From JBCBGF01 sp039820585 (GTDB taxonomy: Bacteria; Pseudomonadota; Alphaproteobacteria; Rhodobacterales; Rhodobacteraceae), in contig JBCBPV010000014.1 of the NCBI GenBank assembly GCA_039820585.1, positions 1 through 64,000 of the forward strand: a DNA stretch of 64,000 bases, written 5' to 3'. Positions 54,413 through 62,688 of this stretch are shown here, one piece after another. Under the pieces are notes generated by a model that saw only the letters and a list, made by a program, of their open reading frames with translations, searched no databases and was not told the origin of the DNA. Both the position numbers and the translations under genes were made by a program. The first letter of the stretch is position 1. Every line of letters begins with the position of its first letter.

Positions 54413-55387
54413 CTACTCGGCAATTGTCACATCAACGCTGATCGGCACCGGCACCTGTGCCTCGCCTTCGGCATTCAGGTCCGTAAAGATGTAGCTCAGC
54501 GTGTATTCCCCGGGGTCTTTCAGATCGATCCCGCCCCGAAACCAGTTCCGGAAATAGGTCGCATCCACCGGCACCCGGTGGGACACCGTGCCCTCATAGG
54601 TGCGCAAATCGTCGATCCGCATGACCTCTCCGGTGGCTTTGTCCGTCACTTCCAGGTCCAGCCGCACCTTGAACGTGGCCCCCGGCGCCCCGGCCCCGGC
54701 CTTGCGCACATAATCGAACGTGGTCTGAAACAGGATCTGCTCTCCGGGCTTAAACGTCCGACTTTCGCGGATCTTGCGCTGTTCTGGGTCATCCAGATCG
54801 ATGAACTTCCATCCCATCGAATACATCGCAGGCATCGCCGCCTGCGCGACGAGGGCGGTCTCATCCACCGCCGTCCCGCTGCCATCCCGCTCATAAAGCG
54901 TGTCTAACACGGCGGTATAGCACGCTTCCCGCCCCGCAGGCGCTGTATAGACGAAGGTGTAGGGGGTATAGTCATTCGCCGCCATCGGCGTCTGCATCGC
55001 TCGGCACAGCGGCGCATCCACCAGGATCATCGCGTCCTTGAACGTCGCGTCCTGCCCCCGTGCTGCATCGAAATTCGCAAACGCTTGCGCGAACGCGTCC
55101 TCGGCCAGATCCAGTTCGACGGTCGTCAGCACCACCACCGTCTCGGGCTCGGCCCCCGCCGCCGACTGAACCGCCGCCTTGATCCGGTCCGGCCCCGTTT
55201 CCGGCGACGCGACAACAGTGATCCCGTCGCGATACCGGGCCGCGATCAGCCGCATCCACAACGCGCCATCAAAGCTTTGCCCCGGCCCATTGTTCCACAA
55301 AACAAAGTTGATCGGCCCGTCGGCCTTCGCAGCACCCGCCGTGGCGATCAAACCCGCCAGCGCAACGCCTGTGAAGTGTCTCAGCAT
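54413..55387 (-). CDS. Secreted protein of unknown function
   Basis: The 324-residue precursor has a signal peptide (LRHFTGVALAGLIATAGAAKA) and a mature part in two halves: an alpha/beta portion with FVLWNNGPGQSFDGALWM and VVVLTTVELDLAEDAF, and a beta-rich C half (GATFKVRLDLEVTDKATGEV) that suggests an immunoglobulin-like or ligand-binding fold. I recognise no named domain. ATG 55387 gives the signal peptide. It stands between the GST and mtgA genes. Confidence 0.75.
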   Translation of the reverse strand: MLRHFTGVALAGLIATAGAAKADGPINFVLWNNGPGQSFDGALWMRLIAARYRDGITVVASPETGPDRIKAAVQSAAGAEPETVVVLTTVELDLAEDAFAQAFANFDAARGQDATFKDAMILVDAPLCRAMQTPMAANDYTPYTFVYTAPAGREACYTAVLDTLYERDGSGTAVDETALVAQAAMPAMYSMGWKFIDLDDPEQRKIRESRTFKPGEQILFQTTFDYVRKAGAGAPGATFKVRLDLEVTDKATGEVMRIDDLRTYEGTVSHRVPVDATYFRNWFRGGIDLKDPGEYTLSYIFTDLNAEGEAQVPVPISVDVTIAE

Positions 55388-55475
55388 GGCTCACATACCC
55401 CGTGCAATCGCTACCCCCGGTACACAGCCTACCGCTTTCCCGCGATTCCACAAAGCGCCCCGCCAAAACAGGCGA

Positions 55476-56213
55476 TCACCCGCCCTCGAAACACCCCGCG
55501 CGCCCATCCCGCCGGATCGTCGCCGCCCCGTCTGCGATGGACCGCGCCCGCCGTTGAACAAACGCCGACGGCTCCGACGCCGACCGCACCTTGGGCGCGG
55601 GCAAAATCGCCGCCAACCGCGCCGCCTGGCTTGGCGTCAACGCATCCGCACTGACGCCGAAATAGTGTCTACTCGCCGCCTCAACCCCAAACACACCCTC
55701 ATCAAACTCGGCCACGTTCAGATACACTTCGACAACCCGCCGCTTCGACCAGAACAGTTCCACCAAAGGGGTTAAAACCGCCTCCAGCGCCTTCCGCCCC
55801 CAACTGCGCCCGTGCCAAAGATAGACATTCTTCACCACCTGCTGCGTGATCGTCGAGGCGCCCCGATCCTGCCCCTCTTCCAGAACCGCCCGGATCGCCG
55901 CCATGTCAAACCCCCAGTGCAGGCAGAAATTCGCATCCTCCGCCGCAACCACCGACCGCGCCATCACAGGCGCGATCTCCTCCATTGGCCGCCACATCTG
56001 CTCGGCCGTCCCCAGACGGCGAATTTCCGATATCTTGTAAGGGGTTGTCGGCGGGTTCACGATGGAAAACAGCGCGATGAACAAAAGCACAATCACCACC
56101 AGACCCAATGCCCCGCGCCGCAGCCACATCAGCCCCCGCGCGATCCATCCTGCCTGTGTCTTGGCGCCCTTCTTGCGGGGCGACCGCGTCTTGGGTGCTG
56201 CTTTCCGTGCCAC
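55476..56213 (-). CDS. mtgA: Monofunctional biosynthetic peptidoglycan transglycosylase
   Basis: MtgA polymerises lipid II into glycan strands at the inner membrane. The 245-residue protein has one N-terminal membrane helix (ALGLVVIVLLFIALFSIV) and the GT51 motifs SVVAAEDANFCLHWGFD (catalytic Glu), GASTITQQVVKNVYL, RKALEAVLTPLVELFWSKRRVVEVYLN and FGVEAASRHYFG. A GTG at 56213 gives a basic N terminus (ARKAAPKTRSPRKKG); a start at 56222 or earlier is also possible. Confidence 0.92.
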   Translation of the reverse strand: MARKAAPKTRSPRKKGAKTQAGWIARGLMWLRRGALGLVVIVLLFIALFSIVNPPTTPYKISEIRRLGTAEQMWRPMEEIAPVMARSVVAAEDANFCLHWGFDMAAIRAVLEEGQDRGASTITQQVVKNVYLWHGRSWGRKALEAVLTPLVELFWSKRRVVEVYLNVAEFDEGVFGVEAASRHYFGVSADALTPSQAARLAAILPAPKVRSASEPSAFVQRRARSIADGAATIRRDGRAGCFEGG

Positions 56214-56300
56214 GGCTTCCACATGCCCCGCCGCCCCGCGCCGGTCAAGCGGGATGCGAAAACGCTGGGTTCGGGGCAAAACCCAAGCTAGGCTTCCCCA

Positions 56301-56462
56301 ATGGACCCGATCTCAGTTGTTTTCTACGCCCTCATCTGCGGCTGTCTCAGCCTCTTTGCCCCAAACCTCGGCGGTTACATCCCGCGCCTGATCGTCGGCG
56401 CGGTTGTCGGTATCGTCGCCGCCGTCTCCCTGCCGATGCTGCGCGGGATGATGGGCTACTAG
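56301..56462 (+). CDS. 53-residue putative membrane protein
   Basis: This short frame starts at ATG 56301 and ends at a TAG three bases before the gltB stop. It encodes two hydrophobic segments, VVFYALICGCLSLFAPNL and LIVGAVVGIVAAVSLPML, separated by GGYIPR, and ends RGMMGY. Tight fit between the divergent mtgA and convergent gltB, plus a membrane-hairpin pattern, support a real small protein. No recognisable ribosome-binding site is seen, so expression is unproven. Confidence 0.55.
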   Translation: MDPISVVFYALICGCLSLFAPNLGGYIPRLIVGAVVGIVAAVSLPMLRGMMGY

Positions 56463-56465
56463 ACC

Positions 56466-59400
56466 CTATTCCGCCGGAACCGCCGCCTCTTCGATACCCA
56501 AAGGCGCAGGCAGCTTGTCCAGCATTTCCTTGGGGCAGACCTGAAGGAACTGCCCCTTCGCCGTCTCCCAATCCTGCAGGATCTCACCGGCCCGCACACT
56601 GCCCGTCTCCGCCAGATGCGCCTCGATCAGCCCCTTCAACTGCGCCTCCCAATGATCCACGGCCACCGGACAGGTTACCAGCGTCTCCATGTTCATCCGG
56701 CTCTCTGCCACGCCCTCAGGATCGTAAAGATACGCCATCCCCCCGGTCATGCCGGCGCCAAAGTTCGCGCCCACAGACCCCAGGATCACCGCAACCCCGC
56801 CGGTCATGTACTCACACCCGTTCGATCCACAGCCCTCGATCACCACTTTCGCGCCCGAGTTCCGTACGCCAAATCGCTCTCCAGCGCGGCCCGCGGCAAA
56901 CAGATACCCATCCGTCGCGCCATACAGCACCGTGTTCCCGATGATCGTATTGTCCGCGGCCACCAATGGCGACGCCATATGCGGTCGCACCACAATCGTC
57001 GCCCCGGACAGGCCCTTACCCACGTAATCGTTGGCATCCCCAGCCACTTCCAGCTTCAGCCCCGGCGCCCCAAACGCGCCCAACGACTGCCCAGCGCTGC
57101 CCGATAGCGAAATCCGCAAGTGATCGGCCTGCAAATCGTTGCGCATCCCGAACCGCTTCACGATATGGCTCGACACCCGCGTGCCAATGGTCCGATGGGT
57201 GTTCCGCACGGCATAGGACAGCTGCATCTTCTCGCCATCCTCCAGGAACCGCGCGGCATCCTTGACGATCTCGGCATCCAGCGTGTCATCCACCGGCGTC
57301 CGGGGACGCAAGCGGTCATAGGTGATGTCCTCTGCCCCATCGACGGTGATGAGCAGCGGGTTCAGATCCAGATCATCCAGATGCGCCGACCCTCGCGACA
57401 CCTGGCTCAAGAGATCCGCACGCCCGATCACCTCATCCAGCGACCGCGCGCCAATGGACGCCAGGATTTCCCGCACTTCCTGCGCATAGAACGTAATCAG
57501 GTTCACCACCTTATCGGCCGTCCCGGTAAATTTCTCCCGCAACGCCTCATCCTGGGTACAGACGCCGACGGGGCAGGTGTTCGACTGACACTGCCGCACC
57601 ATGATGCACCCCATCGCGATCAGCGCCGCGGTGCCGATGCCGTATTCCTCGGCCCCCAGCATCGCCGCCATCACGATATCGCGCCCGGTGCGCAGGCCCC
57701 CATCGGTCCGCAATGTGACCCTATCGCGAAGGTTATTCATGCTCAGCACCTGATGCGCCTCGGTCAGCCCCATCTCCCACGGCAGCCCGGCATACTTGAT
57801 GCTGGTCGCCGGCGAGGCCCCGGTGCCGCCGTTATGGCCCGAGATCAGGATCACATCCGCCTTCGCCTTCGCAACGCCTGCAGCAATCGTGCCCACACCA
57901 GACGCGGCCACCAGCTTCACGGTCACCTTCGCGCGCGGATTGATCTGCTTGAGGTCATAGATCAGCTGCGCCAGATCCTCGATCGAATAGATATCGTGAT
58001 GCGGCGGCGGCGAGATCAAAGTCACCCCCTTGGTCGAATGCCGCAACCGCGCGATCAGATCGGTCACCTTCATCCCAGGCAACTGCCCGCCTTCACCCGG
58101 TTTCGCACCCTGGGCCACCTTGATCTCCAGCTCTTCACACTGGTTCAGGTACTCCGCCGTCACACCAAATCGGCCAGACGCGACCTGTTTGATCTTGGCG
58201 CTGGGATTGTCCCCATTCGGCTCTGGGTGGAAATGCGCGGGGTCTTCCCCGCCTTCGCCTGAGTCAGACTTCGCGCCAATCCGGTTCATCGCCACATTCA
58301 GCGTCTTATGCGCCTCGGGCGACAGCGCCCCCAGCGACATCCCCGGCGTCACAAACCGCTTCCGGATCGACGTAATCGACTCCACCTCGTCGATATCCAC
58401 CGCCGCACCCATCGGCTTGATGGCGAGCAGATCGCGCAGGTGTATCGGCGGGTTAGACTGCATTTTGGCCGAATATTGCTTCCACATCTCATAGGATGCG
58501 CGCGTCACAGCCGACTGCATCAGATGCATCGAGGTCGCTTCCCACGCATGAGTCTCGCCCGACCGCCGCGCCTTGTAGAACCCGCCAATGGGCAGCACCG
58601 ATGCGCCACCGGCCCAACCTTTGGCATGCACCTCCTCCAGCTTCTGCTGAATGCCGGTCACGCCAATCCCCGAAATCCGCGACGGCATCCCCGGGAAGTA
58701 TTCATGCACCATCGCGCGGCTCAGCCCCACGGCCTCAAAATTCAGGCCCCCGCGATAGGACGAAATCACCGAAATCCCCATCTTGGACATGATTTTCAGC
58801 AATCCAGCGTCAATCGCCGCCCGGTACCGCGCCACCGCCTCGGTCAGCGTCCCGTCAATCAGCCCCCGGTCAATCCGATCCGCAATGGAATCCTCGGCGA
58901 GATACGCATTCACCACCGTCGCACCACAGCCGATAAGCACCGCAAAGTAATGCGGATCAATACACTCCGCCGACCGCACCGCCAGCGAACAGAACGTGCG
59001 CAGCCCCTTCTTCGTCAGCCAGCAATGGACCGCACTGGTGGCCAGGATCATCGGCATCGCCACCTTATCGGCGCTCTGATGGTGATCCGTCAGAATGATA
59101 TGCCCCGCGCCCGAGCGCACGGCATCCTCCGCCTCGGCCCGGATCCGTTCCAACCCGTCCAAAAGCGCCCGCTGCCCACCGCCCACCGGGAAGGTACAGT
59201 CAATCTCGACCATCGGCGCATTGAACGCCTCGACCATCTTGTCGAACTGCGCGTTGCCCACAAACGGGCTGTCCAGCACGATAATCTCGGTCTGGCTGGA
59301 ATCCTCATCCAGCACGTTCTTCAGGTTCCCGAACCGCGTCTTCAGGCTCATCACCCGATACTCGCGCAAACTGTCGATGGGCGGGTTCGTCACCTGGCTG

Positions 59401-61004
59401 AAATTCTGGCGGAAGAAATGGCTCAGCGGGCGATACTTCTCGCTCAACACAGCACTCGGCGTGTCATCCCCCATGGACGCCAGCGTCTCTTTCCCGTCCT
59501 CGGCCATCGGCGCCAGGATCTGCTCCAATTCCTCAACGGTATACCCCGCCGCCGCTTGCCGCTGGCGCAGCTCTGGCCCGGTAAACAGCGCCTTTTCCGT
59601 GATCGACGACAGCGTATCGCCCAGATCATTGATCCGCCCGACCCACTCACCAAACGGCAGGGCCCGCGCCAGCTTGTCCTTGATCGCGGTGTCGTGGAAC
59701 AACAGCCCCTTCTTCATATCCACGGCCAAGAGCTGCCCCGGCCCCAACGCGCCCTTCTCCACCACATGCGCCTCATCCACCGGCACCATCCCGGCCTCGG
59801 ACCCCGCAATGACCAGCCCATCGCCCGTCACCACGTACCGCATCGGCCGCAACCCGTTCCGGTCCAGCCCCGCACAAACCCAACGCCCATCCGTCATCGC
59901 CAAAGCGGCGGGTCCGTCCCACGGCTCCATCACCGAATTGCAATACGAATACATGTCCCGCCACGCCTGCGGCAGCTCGGTCGCCTGCTTCGACCACGAC
60001 TCTGGCACCAGCATCGTCTTGGCCATCGGCGCCGACCGCCCCGCCCGCACCAGAACCTCAAAAACCGAGTCTAATGCGGCCGAATCCGACGATCCATTCG
60101 CCACAATCGGTTTGATATCCTCCGCCATATCGCCAAACGCGCCCGACGCCATCCGGATCTCATGGCTTTTCATCCAGTTGATGTTGCCCTTCAGCGTGTT
60201 GATCTCGCCGTTATGCGCCAGCATCCGGAACGGCTGCGCCAGCCACCACTGCGGGAAGGTGTTCGTCGAATAGCGCTGGTGATAGATCGCAAAGGCGCTC
60301 TCAAACCGCTCATCCAAGAGATCGGGGTAAAACTCCGCCACATCCTGCGCCAGCATCATCCCCTTATAGATGATCGACCGGCACGATAGCGACGCCACAT
60401 ACAGCGCATTCACCTGCGCCGCAGCCGCCGCCTTCTCGATCCGGCGACGAATGACATACAGCTCCCGCTCAAAGGTGTCTTCGTCCACCCCTTTGGAATT
60501 GCTGATAATAATCTGCTCAATCTCGGGCCGCGTCGCGTTCGCCTTCTCGCCCAGCACATCGATGTTCACCGGCACATGGCGCCAGCCATAGATGTAATAG
60601 CCCATGCGCAACACTTCGGTCTCGATGATCGTGCGACACGTCTCCTGCGCCCCGAAATCCGTGCGCGGCAGAAACACCTGGCCCACCGCCAGCAATTCAC
60701 CGTCGCGCGGCTCATGCCCGGTGCGTTTGATCTGATCGCCAAAGAACGCATAGGGGATCTGCACATGAATGCCCGCCCCATCGCCGGTCTTGCCATCGGC
60801 ATCCACAGCGCCCCGGTGCCACACCGCCTTCAGCGCGTCGATCCCGTGCTGCACCACCGTGCGCGACTTCGATCCGTCAATCGCCACGACCAGGCCCACG
60901 CCACAAGAAGAATGCTCATCCGCCTCGGAATAGAGACTGTTTTCCGCCATCCACGCCCGACGACGTTCCTCGTTCGCGGCCCATTCTGTGTCGAATTCGG
61001 TCAT
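56466..61004 (-). CDS. gltB: Glutamate synthase (NADPH) large subunit
   Basis: GltB makes two glutamates from glutamine and 2-oxoglutarate with the small subunit GltD. The 1512 residues fit the family. The amidotransferase nucleophile is Cys34 (SSCGVGLV), exposed after removal of a 33-residue propeptide. Then follow the central domain, the FMN-binding synthase domain (GQLPGMKVTDLIARLRHS, SGHNGGTGASP), a 3Fe-4S cysteine cluster region (MGCIMVRQCQSNTCPVGVCTQD) and the beta-helix tail with GSNGCEYMTGGVAVILG. AAGGAG precedes ATG 61004. gltD lies about 1.7 kb upstream on the same strand, separated by three small genes. Confidence 0.97.
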   Translation of the reverse strand: MTEFDTEWAANEERRRAWMAENSLYSEADEHSSCGVGLVVAIDGSKSRTVVQHGIDALKAVWHRGAVDADGKTGDGAGIHVQIPYAFFGDQIKRTGHEPRDGELLAVGQVFLPRTDFGAQETCRTIIETEVLRMGYYIYGWRHVPVNIDVLGEKANATRPEIEQIIISNSKGVDEDTFERELYVIRRRIEKAAAAAQVNALYVASLSCRSIIYKGMMLAQDVAEFYPDLLDERFESAFAIYHQRYSTNTFPQWWLAQPFRMLAHNGEINTLKGNINWMKSHEIRMASGAFGDMAEDIKPIVANGSSDSAALDSVFEVLVRAGRSAPMAKTMLVPESWSKQATELPQAWRDMYSYCNSVMEPWDGPAALAMTDGRWVCAGLDRNGLRPMRYVVTGDGLVIAGSEAGMVPVDEAHVVEKGALGPGQLLAVDMKKGLLFHDTAIKDKLARALPFGEWVGRINDLGDTLSSITEKALFTGPELRQRQAAAGYTVEELEQILAPMAEDGKETLASMGDDTPSAVLSEKYRPLSHFFRQNFSQVTNPPIDSLREYRVMSLKTRFGNLKNVLDEDSSQTEIIVLDSPFVGNAQFDKMVEAFNAPMVEIDCTFPVGGGQRALLDGLERIRAEAEDAVRSGAGHIILTDHHQSADKVAMPMILATSAVHCWLTKKGLRTFCSLAVRSAECIDPHYFAVLIGCGATVVNAYLAEDSIADRIDRGLIDGTLTEAVARYRAAIDAGLLKIMSKMGISVISSYRGGLNFEAVGLSRAMVHEYFPGMPSRISGIGVTGIQQKLEEVHAKGWAGGASVLPIGGFYKARRSGETHAWEATSMHLMQSAVTRASYEMWKQYSAKMQSNPPIHLRDLLAIKPMGAAVDIDEVESITSIRKRFVTPGMSLGALSPEAHKTLNVAMNRIGAKSDSGEGGEDPAHFHPEPNGDNPSAKIKQVASGRFGVTAEYLNQCEELEIKVAQGAKPGEGGQLPGMKVTDLIARLRHSTKGVTLISPPPHHDIYSIEDLAQLIYDLKQINPRAKVTVKLVAASGVGTIAAGVAKAKADVILISGHNGGTGASPATSIKYAGLPWEMGLTEAHQVLSMNNLRDRVTLRTDGGLRTGRDIVMAAMLGAEEYGIGTAALIAMGCIMVRQCQSNTCPVGVCTQDEALREKFTGTADKVVNLITFYAQEVREILASIGARSLDEVIGRADLLSQVSRGSAHLDDLDLNPLLITVDGAEDITYDRLRPRTPVDDTLDAEIVKDAARFLEDGEKMQLSYAVRNTHRTIGTRVSSHIVKRFGMRNDLQADHLRISLSGSAGQSLGAFGAPGLKLEVAGDANDYVGKGLSGATIVVRPHMASPLVAADNTIIGNTVLYGATDGYLFAAGRAGERFGVRNSGAKVVIEGCGSNGCEYMTGGVAVILGSVGANFGAGMTGGMAYLYDPEGVAESRMNMETLVTCPVAVDHWEAQLKGLIEAHLAETGSVRAGEILQDWETAKGQFLQVCPKEMLDKLPAPLGIEEAAVPAE

Positions 61005-61095
61005 CTGATCGCTCCTTGCTGCGCAGCGATGCGAGCGTGTCGTGCCCGCAAGTGTCATCCAATCGCGCCACCATACGGTGGCTCTGTGTCAGGTC

Positions 61096-61692
61096 TCAGT
61101 GGTTGCCATGTCCGCCGCCGCCATGGGGTTGCTCGGCATCGCCGTACCCGCGCAACCGGTTGTAGGTGACGATCTGGTGACGCGACAAAAGGGGCGTCAC
61201 GTCAAGATGCGCGGCCAGATGGACCGCCCGCAACTCGGCTTTGATTGCGGCGGCGCGCGTGGTCAGGTCGGTCAATGCTGATGTCGTGATCGTCGCATCC
61301 TCAAACGCGCTATCCAACTCGGCCTCGACGGAAACGAATGCGGCGCCAAGCACCTTGGCCTCTTCGGCCATGTCCTGCCGGATACGTTCGATCTGATCCA
61401 GTTGTGCAACCGTCAGATCAAGTTCGTTCGCCAACTCAAGAACATGTGTCGGTCCGGGGAAGCCATTCAACTCGGCTGCCAATGCAAAACCCCAGCCACG
61501 TCCGTTCAACAAATCGTCGATATCGCTTGGCGAAAGCGCCGCGATGTCGCGCGTCTCAAGGCCAGCATAAGGTGCCTGCTCGGCCTGAGCCGTAGCCTGA
61601 AGCGCCACCAAAACAGACGCTGCGATCAGGCAACGAGGCAGGGCCGCCCTTGCACTGGAATGTTTCATAGGAATCCCACGGTTGTTGGTCAT
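61096..61692 (-). CDS. Exported Spy/CpxP-like periplasmic protein
   Basis: This 198-residue protein has a basic N terminus and a signal segment (CLIAASVLVALQATAQA). The mature part is helical and follows the Spy/CpxP plan: LELANELDLTVAQLDQIERIRQDM and LLSRHQIVTYNRLRGYGD, and ends in a His-rich tail (PHGGGGHGNH). It may bind metal or act as a periplasmic chaperone; this is inference. ATG 61692 is chosen with GGAGG 9 bases upstream. The start lies just after the stop of a GFA gene. Confidence 0.72.
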   Translation of the reverse strand: MTNNRGIPMKHSSARAALPRCLIAASVLVALQATAQAEQAPYAGLETRDIAALSPSDIDDLLNGRGWGFALAAELNGFPGPTHVLELANELDLTVAQLDQIERIRQDMAEEAKVLGAAFVSVEAELDSAFEDATITTSALTDLTTRAAAIKAELRAVHLAAHLDVTPLLSRHQIVTYNRLRGYGDAEQPHGGGGHGNH

Positions 61693-61693
61693 C

Positions 61694-62134
61694 TTACGCA
61701 TCCTCCGCAATGAACGGGTTCTTGGCCTGATACTCGGCCTCAGTGCTACGCTTGTGGTCGCCAGCAAAACGGCAAGAGGCAAACGCCCGGTCGATATAGA
61801 TCTCGGATATCAGCGGATAGTCCTTGGCCCCGTCAAAGACCCCCACCATGAACTCATAAACCTCGCCCGGATTGCGCAGCCACAGCGACGTGCCGCAGCG
61901 CGAACAAAACGCCCGCTCCGCGATCTCACCGGGATAGATCGCCACAGGCCCCTCGACCCGCACTTGATCTGGCTCGGCGGTAAAGACATTCAACGCCACC
62001 CCCGACCACCGCCGACACCGGGTGCAATGGCACGCCCCCAGTTCCGCCCGGTGACGGCCGACATGGACCCGGACGTCACCACACAGGCAACGCCCCTCCA
62101 CCGCATCCGCATAGACAGGGGTTTCGATCGACAT
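61694..62134 (-). CDS. GFA-family glutathione-dependent enzyme-like protein
   Basis: This 146-residue zinc protein of the GFA (glutathione-dependent formaldehyde-activating) fold has GRCLCGDVRVHVGRH, the HCTRCRRWSGVALNVF motif and AFCSRCGTSLWLRNPG, which supply the zinc cysteines. Many members have lost formaldehyde activity, so the reaction is unknown. It is coupled 6 bases downstream of a second GFA gene. Confidence 0.92.
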   Translation of the reverse strand: MSIETPVYADAVEGRCLCGDVRVHVGRHRAELGACHCTRCRRWSGVALNVFTAEPDQVRVEGPVAIYPGEIAERAFCSRCGTSLWLRNPGEVYEFMVGVFDGAKDYPLISEIYIDRAFASCRFAGDHKRSTEAEYQAKNPFIAEDA

Positions 62135-62140
62135 CGCGCC

Positions 62141-62578
62141 TCAAGCCCCCTCCGGCGCGGCATTCACCATCGCCAGCACATCCGCCTCGGTCATTCGCTT
62201 GCGCTCTCCGGCAAAGGCGTGGCTGTCGGGCTTGGCGTCGATATACACCTCGGTGTCGAACGTCATCCCATCAAGACTGTCCAACGCCCCTGCGCTGACC
62301 GACAGCATCCCGTGCATCGGTCCCGGTGCGGTCAACCGCCAGAACAGGCTCGATCCGCAGGTTTTGCAAAACCCCCGCTCCGCCCATTCCGATGAGGTGT
62401 AGGTTCCGATACTGTCCTCACCTTCCCAGGTGACCCCACCGGGCATCACGTGCACGCCCAACTCGATCCCGCCAGAAAACTTGCGGCACATGGCGCAATG
62501 GCATGCACCATAACTTGTCGGTTCCTCGGCCAGCGTGAAGCTGACAGCACCGCACAGGCATCGTCCCGTCTTGCTCAT
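62141..62578 (-). CDS. GFA-family glutathione-dependent enzyme-like protein
   Basis: This 145-residue GFA protein has GRCLCGAVSFTLAEEP, ACHCAMCRKFSGGIELGV and GFCKTCGSSLFWRLTAPG. It shares the same cysteine layout as the next gene but differs elsewhere, so the two are tandem paralogues. ATG 62578 (MSKTGRC) is chosen over a GTG nine bases upstream. The 110-base upstream region holds the palindrome at 62637. Confidence 0.92.
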   Translation of the reverse strand: MSKTGRCLCGAVSFTLAEEPTSYGACHCAMCRKFSGGIELGVHVMPGGVTWEGEDSIGTYTSSEWAERGFCKTCGSSLFWRLTAPGPMHGMLSVSAGALDSLDGMTFDTEVYIDAKPDSHAFAGERKRMTEADVLAMVNAAPEGA

Positions 62579-62636
62579 GGCTTTCACCTTTCCTTAACCG
62601 ACAAGGTCAACCAAGCTGACCTAGGCTCAAACGGGT

Positions 62637-62686
62637 GTACACCGCGCGGTGTACGGGTTGTGTACAGGTTGTGTACGCATTGTGCG
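62637..62686. promoter_or_regulatory. 18-bp perfect palindrome and tandem TTGTGTAC repeats
   Basis: The sequence GTACACCGCGCGGTGTAC (62637-62654) is a perfect palindrome. It is followed by two near-tandem copies of GGTTGTGTAC (62657-62677) and a third degenerate ATTGTGC. The block lies between gltD and the upstream GFA gene. It resembles a dimeric-regulator operator flanked by half-sites, or a repeat cluster; no regulator is identified. Confidence 0.55.
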
Positions 62687-62688
62687 CC

